From Welwitschia mirabilis (Eukaryota > Gnetophyta > Gnetopsida > Welwitschiales), in NCBI GenBank assembly GCA_051453625.1, contig JBOZIK010000001.1, forward strand, positions 17,316,760 to 17,380,759: a DNA stretch of 64,000 nucleotides, written 5' to 3'. The notes under the pieces were generated by a model. It did not search any database and had not been told where the DNA came from. It saw only the letters and a list, made by a program, of their open reading frames with translations. The position numbers and the translations under genes are program-made. How positions within the stretch are numbered: the stretch's first letter is position 1; each line of letters opens with the position of its first letter. This document shows positions 51,294 to 61,923 of the stretch, piece after piece.

Positions 51294-52462
51294 AGAATTA
51301 TGGATACCTAAGCAAGGCTTAAATTTAAATTGTACATGAAACAATATGATAGAAAAGGGCCTCTACAAAAGAAAGAACAAGTTTCAATCAATTTCACTAA
51401 AACTAAGTATAAGAGATTTTATCCCACTAAAATGCCATGGTGATGCTAATTTAACCATATGATAAGTAATTCATAAAGGATGTGAGGACCTATTCAATAT
51501 GAGTAGGAAACTTTACTAGGCACTCATGGTATAAAAGAAGCTATAAGAAAATCAACTTTTATTTTATTCATAAGTAATCATCATCAATTCCATAAGAGTG
51601 CAATGTATTACAATTACAATTACCTAAATNNNNNNNNNNATTATAAGAGGAGAAATTTGATGGCCAAGACTAGACTAATTATTAAATTCTATGGTAATAG
51701 CAAAATGTTTGCACTTATTAGGAATTAGACTAGGGATCTCTTCTTTTCTAAACTATCTAATAAATAATTATGCTAATGCTTTCATCTGAAAATTCTATTG
51801 ATGCAAAATTATAAGAAGGAAGGCCACCTTATCTTTACCATTTCTTAGCAAGTGAATGCCTATCTTGAAACCCCATAACTACAATGCAGTTTCTTTAAGA
51901 GCTCATAATGATAGTGTAGATTATTTGAGGATCTCTCCACTACAATGTAGCTAGAAGCTAGAAAGATAAACACTTGGCAATGGGAGAGGAAAAATGCACA
52001 GGGAGAAAATTCATTATGTGAGATTTCTAACATCACTTTACAAGCAAAATGTAGCAGATTTTTGATCATTTAGCTCATCGAGTAGGACCTCTTCTTCTTA
52101 GATAATGGTTTTTTCAGGCTAGGGAAGTTTAAGATGAGGTATTTATCCTATTGTTGGAAGTTTAAGAAACCATTTTTTGAGTGTGAAAGCATCTGAAATG
52201 CTCTAAAATGTTTCTACAATAGGGGTTTATAATGTGTTAAGAAAAAAAATGTTTTCTTGCAGGAAAGCGATTCTAACTTTTAGCTGCATTCAACGCTATC
52301 TAGTGCATCCTGATCTCACTTCTTTTTAGGCTAAATTAATTCAAAATCCTCTAAAACACATAAGGAAATCATTGTGTTGAAAATCCTAAAATGTTCAAAC
52401 TACAGTCTCAACAGAAACATGGGATACAATGAAGGGTAACACTCCTTAACTAATAACGGTTT

Positions 52463-52528
52463 GGTGCTGTAATGGAAAGAGGCTGTTATTGTAAGAAGAA
52501 GGGCAGTGGTTCAAATCCCACCAACACC
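52463..52528 (+). repeat. tRNA-derived-looking segment inside the G5 LTR
   Basis: It contains GGTTCAAATCC (52508-52518), a perfect match to the pol III B-box/T-arm consensus. GGTGCTG at the start pairs with CAACACC at the end (six of seven), like an acceptor stem. The equivalent in the other LTR is at 61865-61923 (GGTTTAAATCC; AGTGGTG with CACCACC). The T-stem lacks one G and the middle does not fold into a proper D or anticodon arm, so it is not a functional tRNA gene. Confidence 0.4.
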
Positions 52529-53409
52529 AAAATGGTCCACAATTTGTTTAAATAGAACATCCCTCCTATTTTACATTTAAAATCTTATTTTAAGGTTTAA
52601 ATTATAGTTATGGGTATTACCTTTTCTTTATTTAATCCAACATTTAAGATTTCATCAAAATTGAGGGGCATCAGCTAATACCCATTCTCCAAGCTTATAA
52701 AATTATTACATTAAATAATTTTCATTTTAATCATGATGATTCTTAAAATTTCAAAAAAAACATCATTACCAAATATTTTCACATTACATAACCTTATCAT
52801 TAGATAACAAAAATAGCTCATAACATAAGGACAAGATTCAAGTTCCTTTAATAGATAATAATTGAAAATCTTCAAATAATAGATTTTATTGCAAACCTAT
52901 AGAAGGAAAAAAATCATTCCAAGTATCAATTTTTTTCCCCAACAATCTTCAATACTGCAAGCCACATCCAAAAAGGAAAATAAAATTGGTTTCATAATAA
53001 TAATAAGTACTGCAAACTACACAAACAAAAATAGAGTTTGTCTCATAATAATAATTAACACACTGAATACTTAAGAATTTAGAAATTGAACTCTAATAAC
53101 CCAAAGGAGGTACATTTAATTAAAATATTCTCCACCATTTTAAATTCATCATTCCTTCATAACGCATGTCATCTCAACAATTAAGCTCCATATTTTTCAC
53201 CTGTTACAAAAGAGTATGGGATGAGAACTGTGAAAATCTCATAGCCTCTAGTATGGCCTAGGAAAGAATAGGTATTTGACAAGATACTTCAATGATTGAG
53301 ATGATAAGGAAAAGTTTAAGACTTTTAATAAATCCAAGACATACACAAATAATGAATTCATGGTTATGTACAAAAGTATTAAATATGTAATCTCCATTAT
53401 TAATAACTT

Positions 53410-53738
53410 CATTGCCTCATTCGATGATCTATGAAGCCCACTATGTAATTTGGTAATATATGGTTTTCCAATAATATTTAACTTCACTACCTTATTTGAT
53501 GATCTGTGAAACTCACTACCTCATTCGACGATCTATGGTACTCTCAATTATCATCAACTTCATTGCCTTATTTGCTGATCTGTAGGACTCTCAATTATCA
53601 TCAAATTCATTGCCTTATTTGGTGATCTGTGAAGTCCACTACCTCATTTCGAGATTTGTAGTAATATGATATTTCCATTGCCTCATTAAGCAATCTATGA
53701 GATTCTCTCTTCACTGCCTGATTTGGTGATCTATGAAG
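53410..53738 (+). repeat. Cluster of eight degenerate 27-base repeats in G5 LTR
   Basis: The unit is CACTGCCTCATTTGGTGATC followed by TRTGAAG. Copies start at about 53410, 53485, 53513, 53561, 53608, 53637, 53676 and 53712, with irregular 1-50 base spacers. The matching cluster in the 5' LTR spans about 63596-63930. The position upstream of the TATA box fits a U3 enhancer-like array; function is inferred only. Confidence 0.8.
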
Positions 53739-54582
53739 TATAGACAAAATAATGTTATAAAGCTAAAGAAGTTTAACTACAATAATATACCTTACTAAGA
53801 GGATAACTTAATGGATAAATTTTCTCATAAATGTTTGTCTTATATAATATGATAGTTCAAGAAATCGAGGATAATTCGATAGAGATGAGATATGTATTAA
53901 CATAGAGTTTTTCATTATTCAAGTAACACATGATTTAGTAACTATCTTACATGAATGGATACACATCAATTTCAATAAGCAAATGCATAAAAAGTAAAGG
54001 ACCATACCAATTTTTAAGAATAACTCAAGATCTTTACAAGTCTTCAAGGCTTTTCTGGCTCTAAAACTTGGTAGAAAAAGATTCTCCAAAAAGAATGAAA
54101 GTGAGGAAAAAGGAGGAGGAGGGTTCTATTTGTAATTAAGATTTGGTGGAATGTGAAAAGTCATAAGAATATGAGGATAAATGAAAGTTGGCAAAGATTC
54201 CATACATTTGAAGATAAAATATCATGAATGACGGTAGTTAAGAGAGGGGTTACATAACATCTCATAAATGATTGACTCATCATTGATTGCTTTTAATAAT
54301 ATAAATAAGATAAATGCTTCACATTTCATAATGAGAAAAAGGAATAAATAGCATGTCTTGACATTCAATTACATAAGTGAATAAAAGATATCATTTCCAC
54401 CACTAGAGCATATAAAAATTTGGTACAAAGATTTATTGAAAAGGTATTCATATTACAACTCAATAGTACTACATAGTAGTTACAATAATTAGGGTTTTAA
54501 GTAATTAAAAATTTTTCAATTATTTCTTAAAAAATAACTTTCAATTATTATAAGAAAAGTAAAAAAAATTGTGGATGTGACA

Positions 54583-55666
54583 TTGCTGATCTCCTTAAAA
54601 AGTTTTATTCTTGAAACTTGCTAAGAGGTCAGGTCTCCATTGTGTAATATCTACTTTTTTTCCCAAGTTGCTTCATATATAGATTGATTTAACCACTAAA
54701 CTTTGTATAAAAGCATAGTTTTTCCTCTCAAAACCATCTACTTTCAATCAAGAATTTTAGTTATTTATGCTTTGATTAAATAATCTGGGAGTATGTTAAC
54801 TTCTTGATTTAGGATTACCTTACATTCATCAACCAAGCATTTTCTTAGCAAGGATACATGAAATACGTTATAAAGCATAGATATATGAGGTGGTAAGGCC
54901 AATTCATAAGCAATAGGCCCAATCCCCTTAATAATCTAATAGGGCCCTATAAATCTTGGTGTAACTTTTCCTTTCTTATCAAATCTAAAGACTCATTTAA
55001 AAGGCGAACATTTGAGATAAATGTGATCTCCTTATTGAAGTTCTAATTGCCTTCTTTGATGGTTTGCACACTTAACTTGATGATCCTTTTCCATTTTTAA
55101 TCTATTTCAAATCAATATTATCTTCTCTTCAAGATCTTGAGTGAAAGGAACCCTTAACAGTCTCTTTTCAGCTACATCAAATGATGTAATAGGAGGCCTA
55201 TACATTCTACCATATAAAGCTTCAAAAGGAGCACAACCAATTAAATCTTAATGGCTATTATTATAGGTAAATTTCACTAATGATAAATGATCCATCTAAG
55301 TTCCCCCAAAATCTAGAATTATAGATCTCAGTAAATCCTTCAATATTTAGTTTGTTCTTTTAGTTTGACCATCCATTTGAGGATGAAAGATTATGCTTAA
55401 ATTTAAATTGGTTTCCAACTCATGATGAAAAGAAGTCCAAAATCCTTATGTAAACTTACTATCTCTGTCAAAAATTATCCTCTTTGGTAGACCATGCAAT
55501 CTAACAATGCATCTAATATATTCCTTGGCAATTCTTTCAACTGAATTAGTTGTCTTAACTGGATAAAAGTGTGCACTCTTAGTGGACAAATCAGTTACTA
55601 CAAAAATGGAATCATATCCTTCTTTTAACTTTGATAGATCTATAATAAAATCTATCTCAACTACTT
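54583..55666 (-). pseudogene. G5 integrase core end, C-terminal and chromodomain-like tail
   Basis: The minus strand from 55666 down carries the second half of the integrase core. HGLPKRIIFDRDSKFT (about 55465-55510) keeps the second catalytic Asp (FDRD). HPQMDGQTKRTN (about 55370-55410) has Lys where the family has the catalytic Glu. The integrase C-terminal domain follows (GDHIYLKCSPFK, about 55030; TPRFIGPY, about 54950; YNVFHVSLLRK, about 54840), then a chromodomain-like end (VLRGKTMLLYKV, then YEATWEKKVD, 54650-54740). The reading stops just before the LTR start at 54582. Such tails target chromovirus integration to heterochromatin in known families. Several in-frame stops are present. 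The segment 54687-55666 is repeated at 55767-56755 across a gap. Confidence 0.85.
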
Positions 55667-55766
55667 NNNNNNNNNNNNNNNNNNNNNNNNNNNNNNNNNN
55701 NNNNNNNNNNNNNNNNNNNNNNNNNNNNNNNNNNNNNNNNNNNNNNNNNNNNNNNNNNNNNNNNNN

Positions 55767-57032
55767 ATTTAACTACTAAACTTTGTATAAATACATAGTT
55801 TTTCCTCTTAAAACGATCTACTTTTGATCAATAATTTTAATTGATTGAGCTTTGATTAAACAATCTGGGAGTATGTTAATTTCTTGATTCAGGATTACCT
55901 TACATTCATCAGCCAAACATCTCCTTAGCAAGGATACATGAAAGCCATTATGAAGCATAGATAGATGAGGTGGTAAGGCCAATTCATAAGCAATAGGCCC
56001 AATCCTCTTAATAATCTAATAGGGACCTATAAATCTTGGTGTAACTTTTCCTTTCTTATCAAATCTAAAGACTCCTTTAAAAGGTGAACATTTGAGATAA
56101 ATGTGATCTCCTTTTCGAAATTCTAATTTCCTCCTTTAATGGTTTGCACACTTAGCTTGATGATCCTTTTCCATCTTTAACCTATTTTGAATTAATATTA
56201 TCTTCTCTTTAAGATCTTGAGTGGAAGAAACCCTTAATAGTCTCTTGTCAGCTACATCAAACCATGTAATAGAAGGGCTATACCTTCTACCATATAAAGC
56301 TTCAAAAGGGCACAACCAATAAATTCTTAATGGCTATTATTGTAGGTAAATTCCACTAATGTCAAATGATCCATCCAAGATTCCCTAAAATCTAGAATTA
56401 TAGATCTCAATAAATCCTTTAAGATTTAGTTTGTTATTTTAGTTTGACCACCCATCTGAGGGCAAAAGGCTATACTTCAATTTAAGTTTGTATTTAAGTT
56501 TGTTCCCAAATCATGATGGAAAGAAGTCCAAAATCCTGATGTAAACTTACTATCTCTGTTAGAAATTATCCTCTTTGGTACACCATGCAATCTAACAATG
56601 CATCTAACATATTCCTTAGTAATTCTTTCAACTAAATCAGTTGTCTTAACTAGACAAAAGTGTGCACTCTTAGTTAACAAATCAGTTACTACAAAAATGG
56701 AATCATATCCTTCTTTTGACTTTGATAGACCTATAATAGAATCCATCCCAACTACTTCCCATTCTGGAATGTCATAAGGATATAAAATTTTAGCTAGGTA
56801 TTAATGTTTAGCTTTTATCAATTAGCAAATCATGCATTTTGATACATAATCCATAATTTTTTACTTCATTCCTAGCCACCAAAAGTGTTATTTGATGCCC
56901 TTATACATCTTGTTAACTTTGGGATGGATAGCATATCAAGTACTATGGAACTCCTTATAAATGATTTTCTTTACTTGGTCCTTATTTGTTATTATTATCC
57001 TTCCCAAATAAGAAAGAATTCCATTAGTTGAA
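55767..57032 (-). pseudogene. G5 integrase, zinc finger and core (duplicate copy included)
   Basis: On the minus strand the HHCC zinc-binding domain is complete: EFHST and AIHPKV supply two His (56890-56950), and SKCMICQ supplies two Cys (about 56830). The core starts MDSIIGLSKSKEGYDS at 56746 and contains the first catalytic Asp. The second Asp is lost here (SNRDSKFT, about 56560) although the duplicate copy at 55480 has it, and the Glu is Lys in both. The open stretch 56477-56746 is the best part. Below 56755 the sequence duplicates 54687-55666 and includes a second C-terminal domain and chromodomain start. Integrase would insert the cDNA; neither copy could act. Confidence 0.88.
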
Positions 57033-57466
57033 NNNNNNNNNNNNNNNNNNNNNNNNNNNNNNNNNNNNNNNNNNNNNNNNNNNNNNNNNNNNNNNNNNNN
57101 NNNNNNNNNNNNNNNNNNNNNNNNNNNNNNNNNNNNNNNNNNNNNNNNNNNNNNNNNNNNNNNNNNNNNNNNNNNNNNNNNNNNNNNNNNNNNNNNNNNN
57201 NNNNNNNNNNNNNNNNNNNNNNNNNNNNNNNNNNNNNNNNNNNNNNNNNNNNNNNNNNNNNNNNNNNNNNNNNNNNNNNNNNNNNNNNNNNNNNNNNNNN
57301 NNNNNNNNNNNNNNNNNNNNNNNNNNNNNNNNNNNNNNNNNNNNNNNNNNNNNNNNNNNNNNNNNNNNNNNNNNNNNNNNNNNNNNNNNNNNNNNNNNNN
57401 NNNNNNNNNNNNNNNNNNNNNNNNNNNNNNNNNNNNNNNNNNNNNNNNNNNNNNNNNNNNNNNNNN

Positions 57467-58525
57467 TCCGTGCCTAGAAGCATCTGTAAAAACTATATAG
57501 ATTTTTCCTAGTTCTGCCATTTTTAAAATAGAATTAGATATAAGTGCTTCCTTTAGTCTTTGAAATGCTTCATCACATTGGGCAGTCTGAACAAAAGAAT
57601 GATCCTTTCTTAGCAATATTATAAGAGGGACTACAATCTTATAAAAGTTTGGAATGAACCTCTGATAATATCCTGCTAAACCAAGAAAAATCCTCACCTC
57701 TATTACTGATTTAGGATTAGGTCAATCTACCACTGCTTGTACTTTATCATTGTCTATGGTAATTCCTTCCTTAGATATCACATGTCCTAAAACTTTAATC
57801 TCAGTTAACCAAAATTCACATTTTTTAAGGTTGGCATAGAAATTTTTTCTTTCTCAATATCTCTAACATAATTCATAGATGATTTTCATGCTATTCCTTA
57901 ATTGTTGAATATATTAGTATATCATCAATGAATACCACCACAAATTCATCAAGGTAAGCTCAAAAAATATTGTTCATTATCATCATAAATGTAGTAGGTG
58001 CTTTGGTGAGTCCAAATGGTACTACTTGAAATTCATAATTACCATACCTCATATAAAATATCATTTTGCAAATGTCTTCTTCATTTATTGTAAGTTGGTA
58101 ATATCCTGATTTAAGGTCAATATTTGATAAAAAATTTGTAAATTTTAGTTAATCAAAAAGGTCTTCTATCCTAGGCAAGAGATAACTATTCTTAATTATC
58201 ACCCTGTTCAAAATTCTGAAGTTCACACACAACCTTAAACCACTATCCTTTTTCTTAACAAATAGAACTGGCACACCCTAAGGAGAAATACTTTTTCTAA
58301 TTAACTCCTTATCTAGAAGTGCTATTAATTATGTTTTTAATTCTACTAATTCTATAAAAGGAATTCTATAAGGTGCTCTTGAAATTTGTTCTGATCCTTC
58401 TTTAAAGATTATCTCGAAGTCCTCTACCCTTTTGGATGGATAACCTGACAAGTCTTTTGCAAAACCATCTAAATACTCTTGTGCTACTAAAATGTTCAAT
58501 AAGTTTGGCTCATGATGCAAAGAAT
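57467..58525 (-). pseudogene. G5 reverse transcriptase and start of RNase H
   Basis: Minus strand. The RT N-terminal lead is open at 58329-58520 and has ISRAPYRIPFIELVELK, the gypsy block before RT. It is followed by [20 protein letters not shown] (58210-58275), NIDLKSGYYQL (about 58100), YEFQVVPFGLTKAP (about 58010), and the active site FIDDILIYS (57909-57936; family F/YVDDILIYS). Next come FLGLAGYYQRFIPNF (57640-57690) and the RNase H start FTDAS (57477-57492). The gap 57033-57466 removes the rest of RNase H. The polymerase aspartates are present, yet several stops interrupt the frame. Order and motifs are those of Ty3/gypsy chromoviruses. Confidence 0.92.
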
Positions 58526-59281
58526 GATTAAATTTAATGATCCTAAAAGCTTATCCATGTCTGACTTCTCTTTTTATGCCTACTTTTCATTATTTGTTCA
58601 AACATGGGATTTGACAAAATTGGCAAATTCATTCTTCTTCCTTTAGAATCTATCACTAACATCATTCTATGGTAGTAATCTATCTATGCCTTATTACTTT
58701 ACAACCAATTCATTCCTAAAATAATATCAAAGTAATCCAGCTTCAAAACTAGTAATTGAATTATGAAATTTAAATCATCAATTTGTAACATACACAAAGG
58801 AGTTTACCANNNNNNNNNNNNNNNNNNNNNNNNNNNNNNNNNNNNNNNNNNNNNNNNNNNNNNNNNNNNNNNNNNNNNNNNNNNNNNNNNNNNNNNNNNN
58901 NNNNNNNNNTTTTAAAAAAACATCTAAATACTCTTATGCTACTAAAATGTTCAATAAGTTTGGCTCATGATTCAAAGAATGATTAAATTTAACGATCCTA
59001 AAAACTTATCCACTTCTGACTTCTCTTTTTATGCCTACTTGTCATTAGTTATTTAGACACGGGATCTGACAAAATTAGCAAATTCATTCTTCTTTCTTTA
59101 GAATCTATCACTGACATCCTTCTATGGTAGTAATCTATTTGTGCCTTATTATCTCACAACCAATTCATTCCTAAAATAATATCAAAGTAACCTAGCTTCA
59201 AAACTAGTAATTAAATTCTAAAATTTAAATCATCAATTTGTAACATACAAAAAGGAGTGTACCAATTATTTTTAGTTGTCT
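58526..59281 (-). pseudogene. G5 protease end and pre-RT linker (duplicated)
   Basis: The minus strand reads YFDIILGMNWL near 58700-58735, the gypsy protease end motif (family ILGMDWL, here Asp to Asn). A block RRMNLPI follows near 58630, then the linker into RT. Bases about 58470-58809 recur at 58910-59281 across the gap, so the motif appears again near 59150-59190. Frame breaks and stops are present. Confidence 0.75.
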
Positions 59282-59381
59282 NNNNNNNNNNNNNNNNNNN
59301 NNNNNNNNNNNNNNNNNNNNNNNNNNNNNNNNNNNNNNNNNNNNNNNNNNNNNNNNNNNNNNNNNNNNNNNNNNNNNNNNN

Positions 59382-60419
59382 GTTGTCTTCCATCTAGAAG
59401 TTCTACAATTAATTACTTAGTCTTCAAAAGTTTTAAGAATATCTTACTAGCTCTCTCATAGAAAATGAAGGAATCGAATGCACTAAGGTCTAATAAAAAT
59501 TTCACAAGAAAGTTTAATAATGTACTTGAAGTTTGTAAAATTACTTTTAGTTGGGTGCCTTCTTTGGAAACTAAGGCATACGACTTACTAATATCTAAAT
59601 AAGTAGATTCCCCCTTCTTCTTAGGGTACTCTCTGAGATAGTGGGGTCCTTGGTNNNGAAAACACTTTACATTTCTGATATTAGTAATCTGATTATTTCT
59701 TAGTGGTCTATCCATTTTGCCTCTTTCTCTAGTTGGTTGAAATGTTTCCTTGTTGTTGACTTTGGTCATATTCACCTTGGCTCTTTTTCTGAATAAATCT
59801 ATACTTGGATTAAAGGGCTTTTTCCATGGTTAAATCCTTCTCATCTCATGAGGCATCTTTCTTTTATCTCTAATATTTTTATTTGTGGACCATGATCCTT
59901 CACTGATTCTTGCTTTTTCTAATGCTTCTACAATGGTTTTAGGTTGGAATAATTTAACTTGATTTTAAATTGCAAGATGTAACCCAGCCATATGAACCTT
60001 TAATTCTTTTCTTTCTACTAACTTAGGAACATATCATAAAAGTTCTATGAATTTGTATTCATATTAAGCTATAGTCATTGATTCCTCTCTAAGGCCATAG
60101 AATTCATTGGCTTTTGAATTTAAGAAAAACACTGAAATATAACTGCCTTTAAATCTTTCTTCAAATGCCTCCCAAGAAATAAATGAAGGAAGAGGTATTT
60201 GAAGTTTTCTACATCCCACCATAAGGCTGCTTCTTTCATAGGCTAATGGATTACTAGTAAATCTTTTATTTAGAGGTAAAATCAAATAAATCCAGTTCTC
60301 TTTTTATAGAGATTAACTAAGCTTCTGCATCAGCTATGTTATCAACACCCATAAAAGTTGGAGGGTTTATTCTTTTAAATTGCATCATTAATTTCTTGAT
60401 AGATTCACCACTTTCTCTA
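59382..60419 (-). pseudogene. G5 gag and start of protease
   Basis: Minus strand. The gag capsid region starts at the gap edge with ESIKKLMMQFKRINPPTFMG (60345-60410), the gypsy retrotransposon gag block P-P-T-F. The Trp that usually follows (AEAW) is a stop, TGG->TAG, at about 60316. The open stretch 60064-60285 continues gag (SWEAFEERFKGSYIS, EFYGLREESMTIA). The zinc knuckle near 59640-59665 reads CF..QGPHYLREYP, with two residues unread (3 N) and the last Cys as Tyr. The protease start LLDLSAFDSFIF (about 59490) keeps its Asp but has Ser for Gly. The N-terminus of gag is in gap 60420-60731. Gag would package the element's RNA. Confidence 0.85.
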
Positions 60420-60891
60420 NNNNNNNNNNNNNNNNNNNNNNNNNNNNNNNNNNNNNNNNNNNNNNNNNNNNNNNNNNNNNNNNNNNNNNNNNNNNNNNNN
60501 NNNNNNNNNNNNNNNNNNNNNNNNNNNNNNNNNNNNNNNNNNNNNNNNNNNNNNNNNNNNNNNNNNNNNNNNNNNNNNNNNNNNNNNNNNNNNNNNNNNN
60601 NNNNNNNNNNNNNNNNNNNNNNNNNNNNNNNNNNNNNNNNNNNNNNNNNNNNNNNNNNNNNNNNNNNNNNNNNNNNNNNNNNNNNNNNNNNNNNNNNNNN
60701 NNNNNNNNNNNNNNNNNNNNNNNNNNNNNNNAAAACGAAATGACCCACCCATGAATTATGAAGATTTTAACTTACTTCAAGGCCAAAATTTAATCCCAAG
60801 ATATCACAGTTACAAATTTCAAGTAATGCTCTTATACTCATATGTGATATCCCTAAAAAGATCAATTTGAAGAAAAGGAAAAACTTACATT

Positions 60892-60901
60892 CCTTTATAT
60901 A
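60892..60901 (-). promoter_or_regulatory. TATA box in G5 5' LTR
   Basis: The minus strand reads TATATAAAGG, identical to the element at 51284-51293 in the 3' LTR. As the upstream LTR, this copy would have driven the element's RNA. Confidence 0.55.
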
Positions 60902-61864
60902 AGAATTATGAGTACTTAAGTAAGGCTTAAATTTAAATTGCACATGAAATAATATGATAGAAAGGGCCTCTACAAAAGAAAGAAAAAGTTTCAATCAATT
61001 TCATTAAANNNNNNNNNNNNNNNNNNNNNNNNNNNNNNNNNNNNNNNNNNNNNNNNNNNNNNNNNNNNNNNNNNNNNNNNNNNNNNNNNNNNNNNNNNNN
61101 NNNNNNNNNNNNNNNNNNNNNNNNNNNNNNNNNNNNNNNNNNNNNNNNNNNNNNNNNNNNNNNNNNNNNNNNNNNNNNNNNNNNNNNNNNNNNNNNNNNN
61201 NNNNNNNNNNNNNNNNNNNNNNNNNNNNNNNNNNNNNNNNNNNNNNNNNNNNNNNNNNNNNNNNNNNNNNNNNNNNNNNNNNNNNNNNNNNNNNNNNNNN
61301 NNNNNNNNNNNNNNNNNNNNNNNNNNNNNNNNNNNNNNNNNNNNNNNNNNNNNNNNNNNNNNNNNNNNNNNNNNNNNNNNNNNNNNNNNNNNNNNNNNNN
61401 NNNNNNNNNNNNNNNNNNNNNNNNNNNNNNNNNNNNNNNNNNNNNNNNNNNNNNNNNNNNNNNNNNNNNNNNNNNNNNNNNNNNNNNNNNNNNNNNNNNN
61501 NNNNNNNNNNNNNNNNNNNNNNNNNNNNNNNNNNNNNNNNNNNNNNNNNNNNNNNNNNNNNNNNNNNNNNNNNNNNNNNNNNNNNNNNNNNNNNNNNNNN
61601 NNNNNNNNNNNNNNNNNNNNNNNNNNNNNNNNNNNNNNNNNNNNNNNNNNNNNNNNNNNNNNNNNNNNNNNNNNNNNNNNNNNNNNNNNNNNNNNNNNNN
61701 CTAGTGCACCCTAATCTTGATACATTTTAGGCTGAATCAAATCAAAATTCTTCAAAACACATAAGGGAATCATCGCATTGGAAACCCTACAAATGTTCAG
61801 ACTATAGTCTCAACAGAAATGTGGCATACAATGAAGGGTAACGCTCCTTAACCAATAGCATTTT

Positions 61865-61923
61865 AGTGGTGTAATGGAAAGAGGCGATTATGATAAGAAA
61901 GTGGTTTAAATCCCACCACCACC
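61865..61923 (+). repeat. tRNA-like segment in G5 5' LTR
   Basis: This is the counterpart of 52463-52528. The B-box is GGTTTAAATCC (61903-61913), one transition from the other copy. End segments AGTGGTG and CACCACC can pair at six of seven positions. The middle is shorter and has no clear anticodon arm. Confidence 0.4.

Larger units (their letters stand above)
50831..54582 (-). mobile_element. 3' LTR of gypsy element G5 (about 3.4 kb)
   Basis: The minus-strand start TGTCACATCCAC at 54582 follows directly on the end of pol, as in plant chromoviruses whose LTRs start TGT-A/C-ACA. The LTR aligns with 60732-64000, the 5' LTR: 53818 pairs with 64000 and 50831 with 60732. A gap-flanking duplication (50831-51063 recurs at 51164 onward) inflates it. 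It contains a TATA box (51284-51293), a tRNA-like segment (52463-52528) and a cluster of 27-base repeats (53410-53738). The outer end lies at a gap, so the true edge may be slightly lower. Open stretches 51036-51344, 51860-52069, 52889-53074 and 53248-53487 are not genes. Confidence 0.8.

Noticed and set aside
52463-52528. A functional tRNA gene
   Set aside because: The T-stem lacks a base and no D-arm or anticodon arm forms; the segment lies in an LTR and its partner has drifted. Kept only as a tRNA-like module.
53410-53738. A CRISPR-like array
   Set aside because: Units are degenerate, spacers are irregular (1-50 bases) and sequence-related, and the context is a plant LTR.
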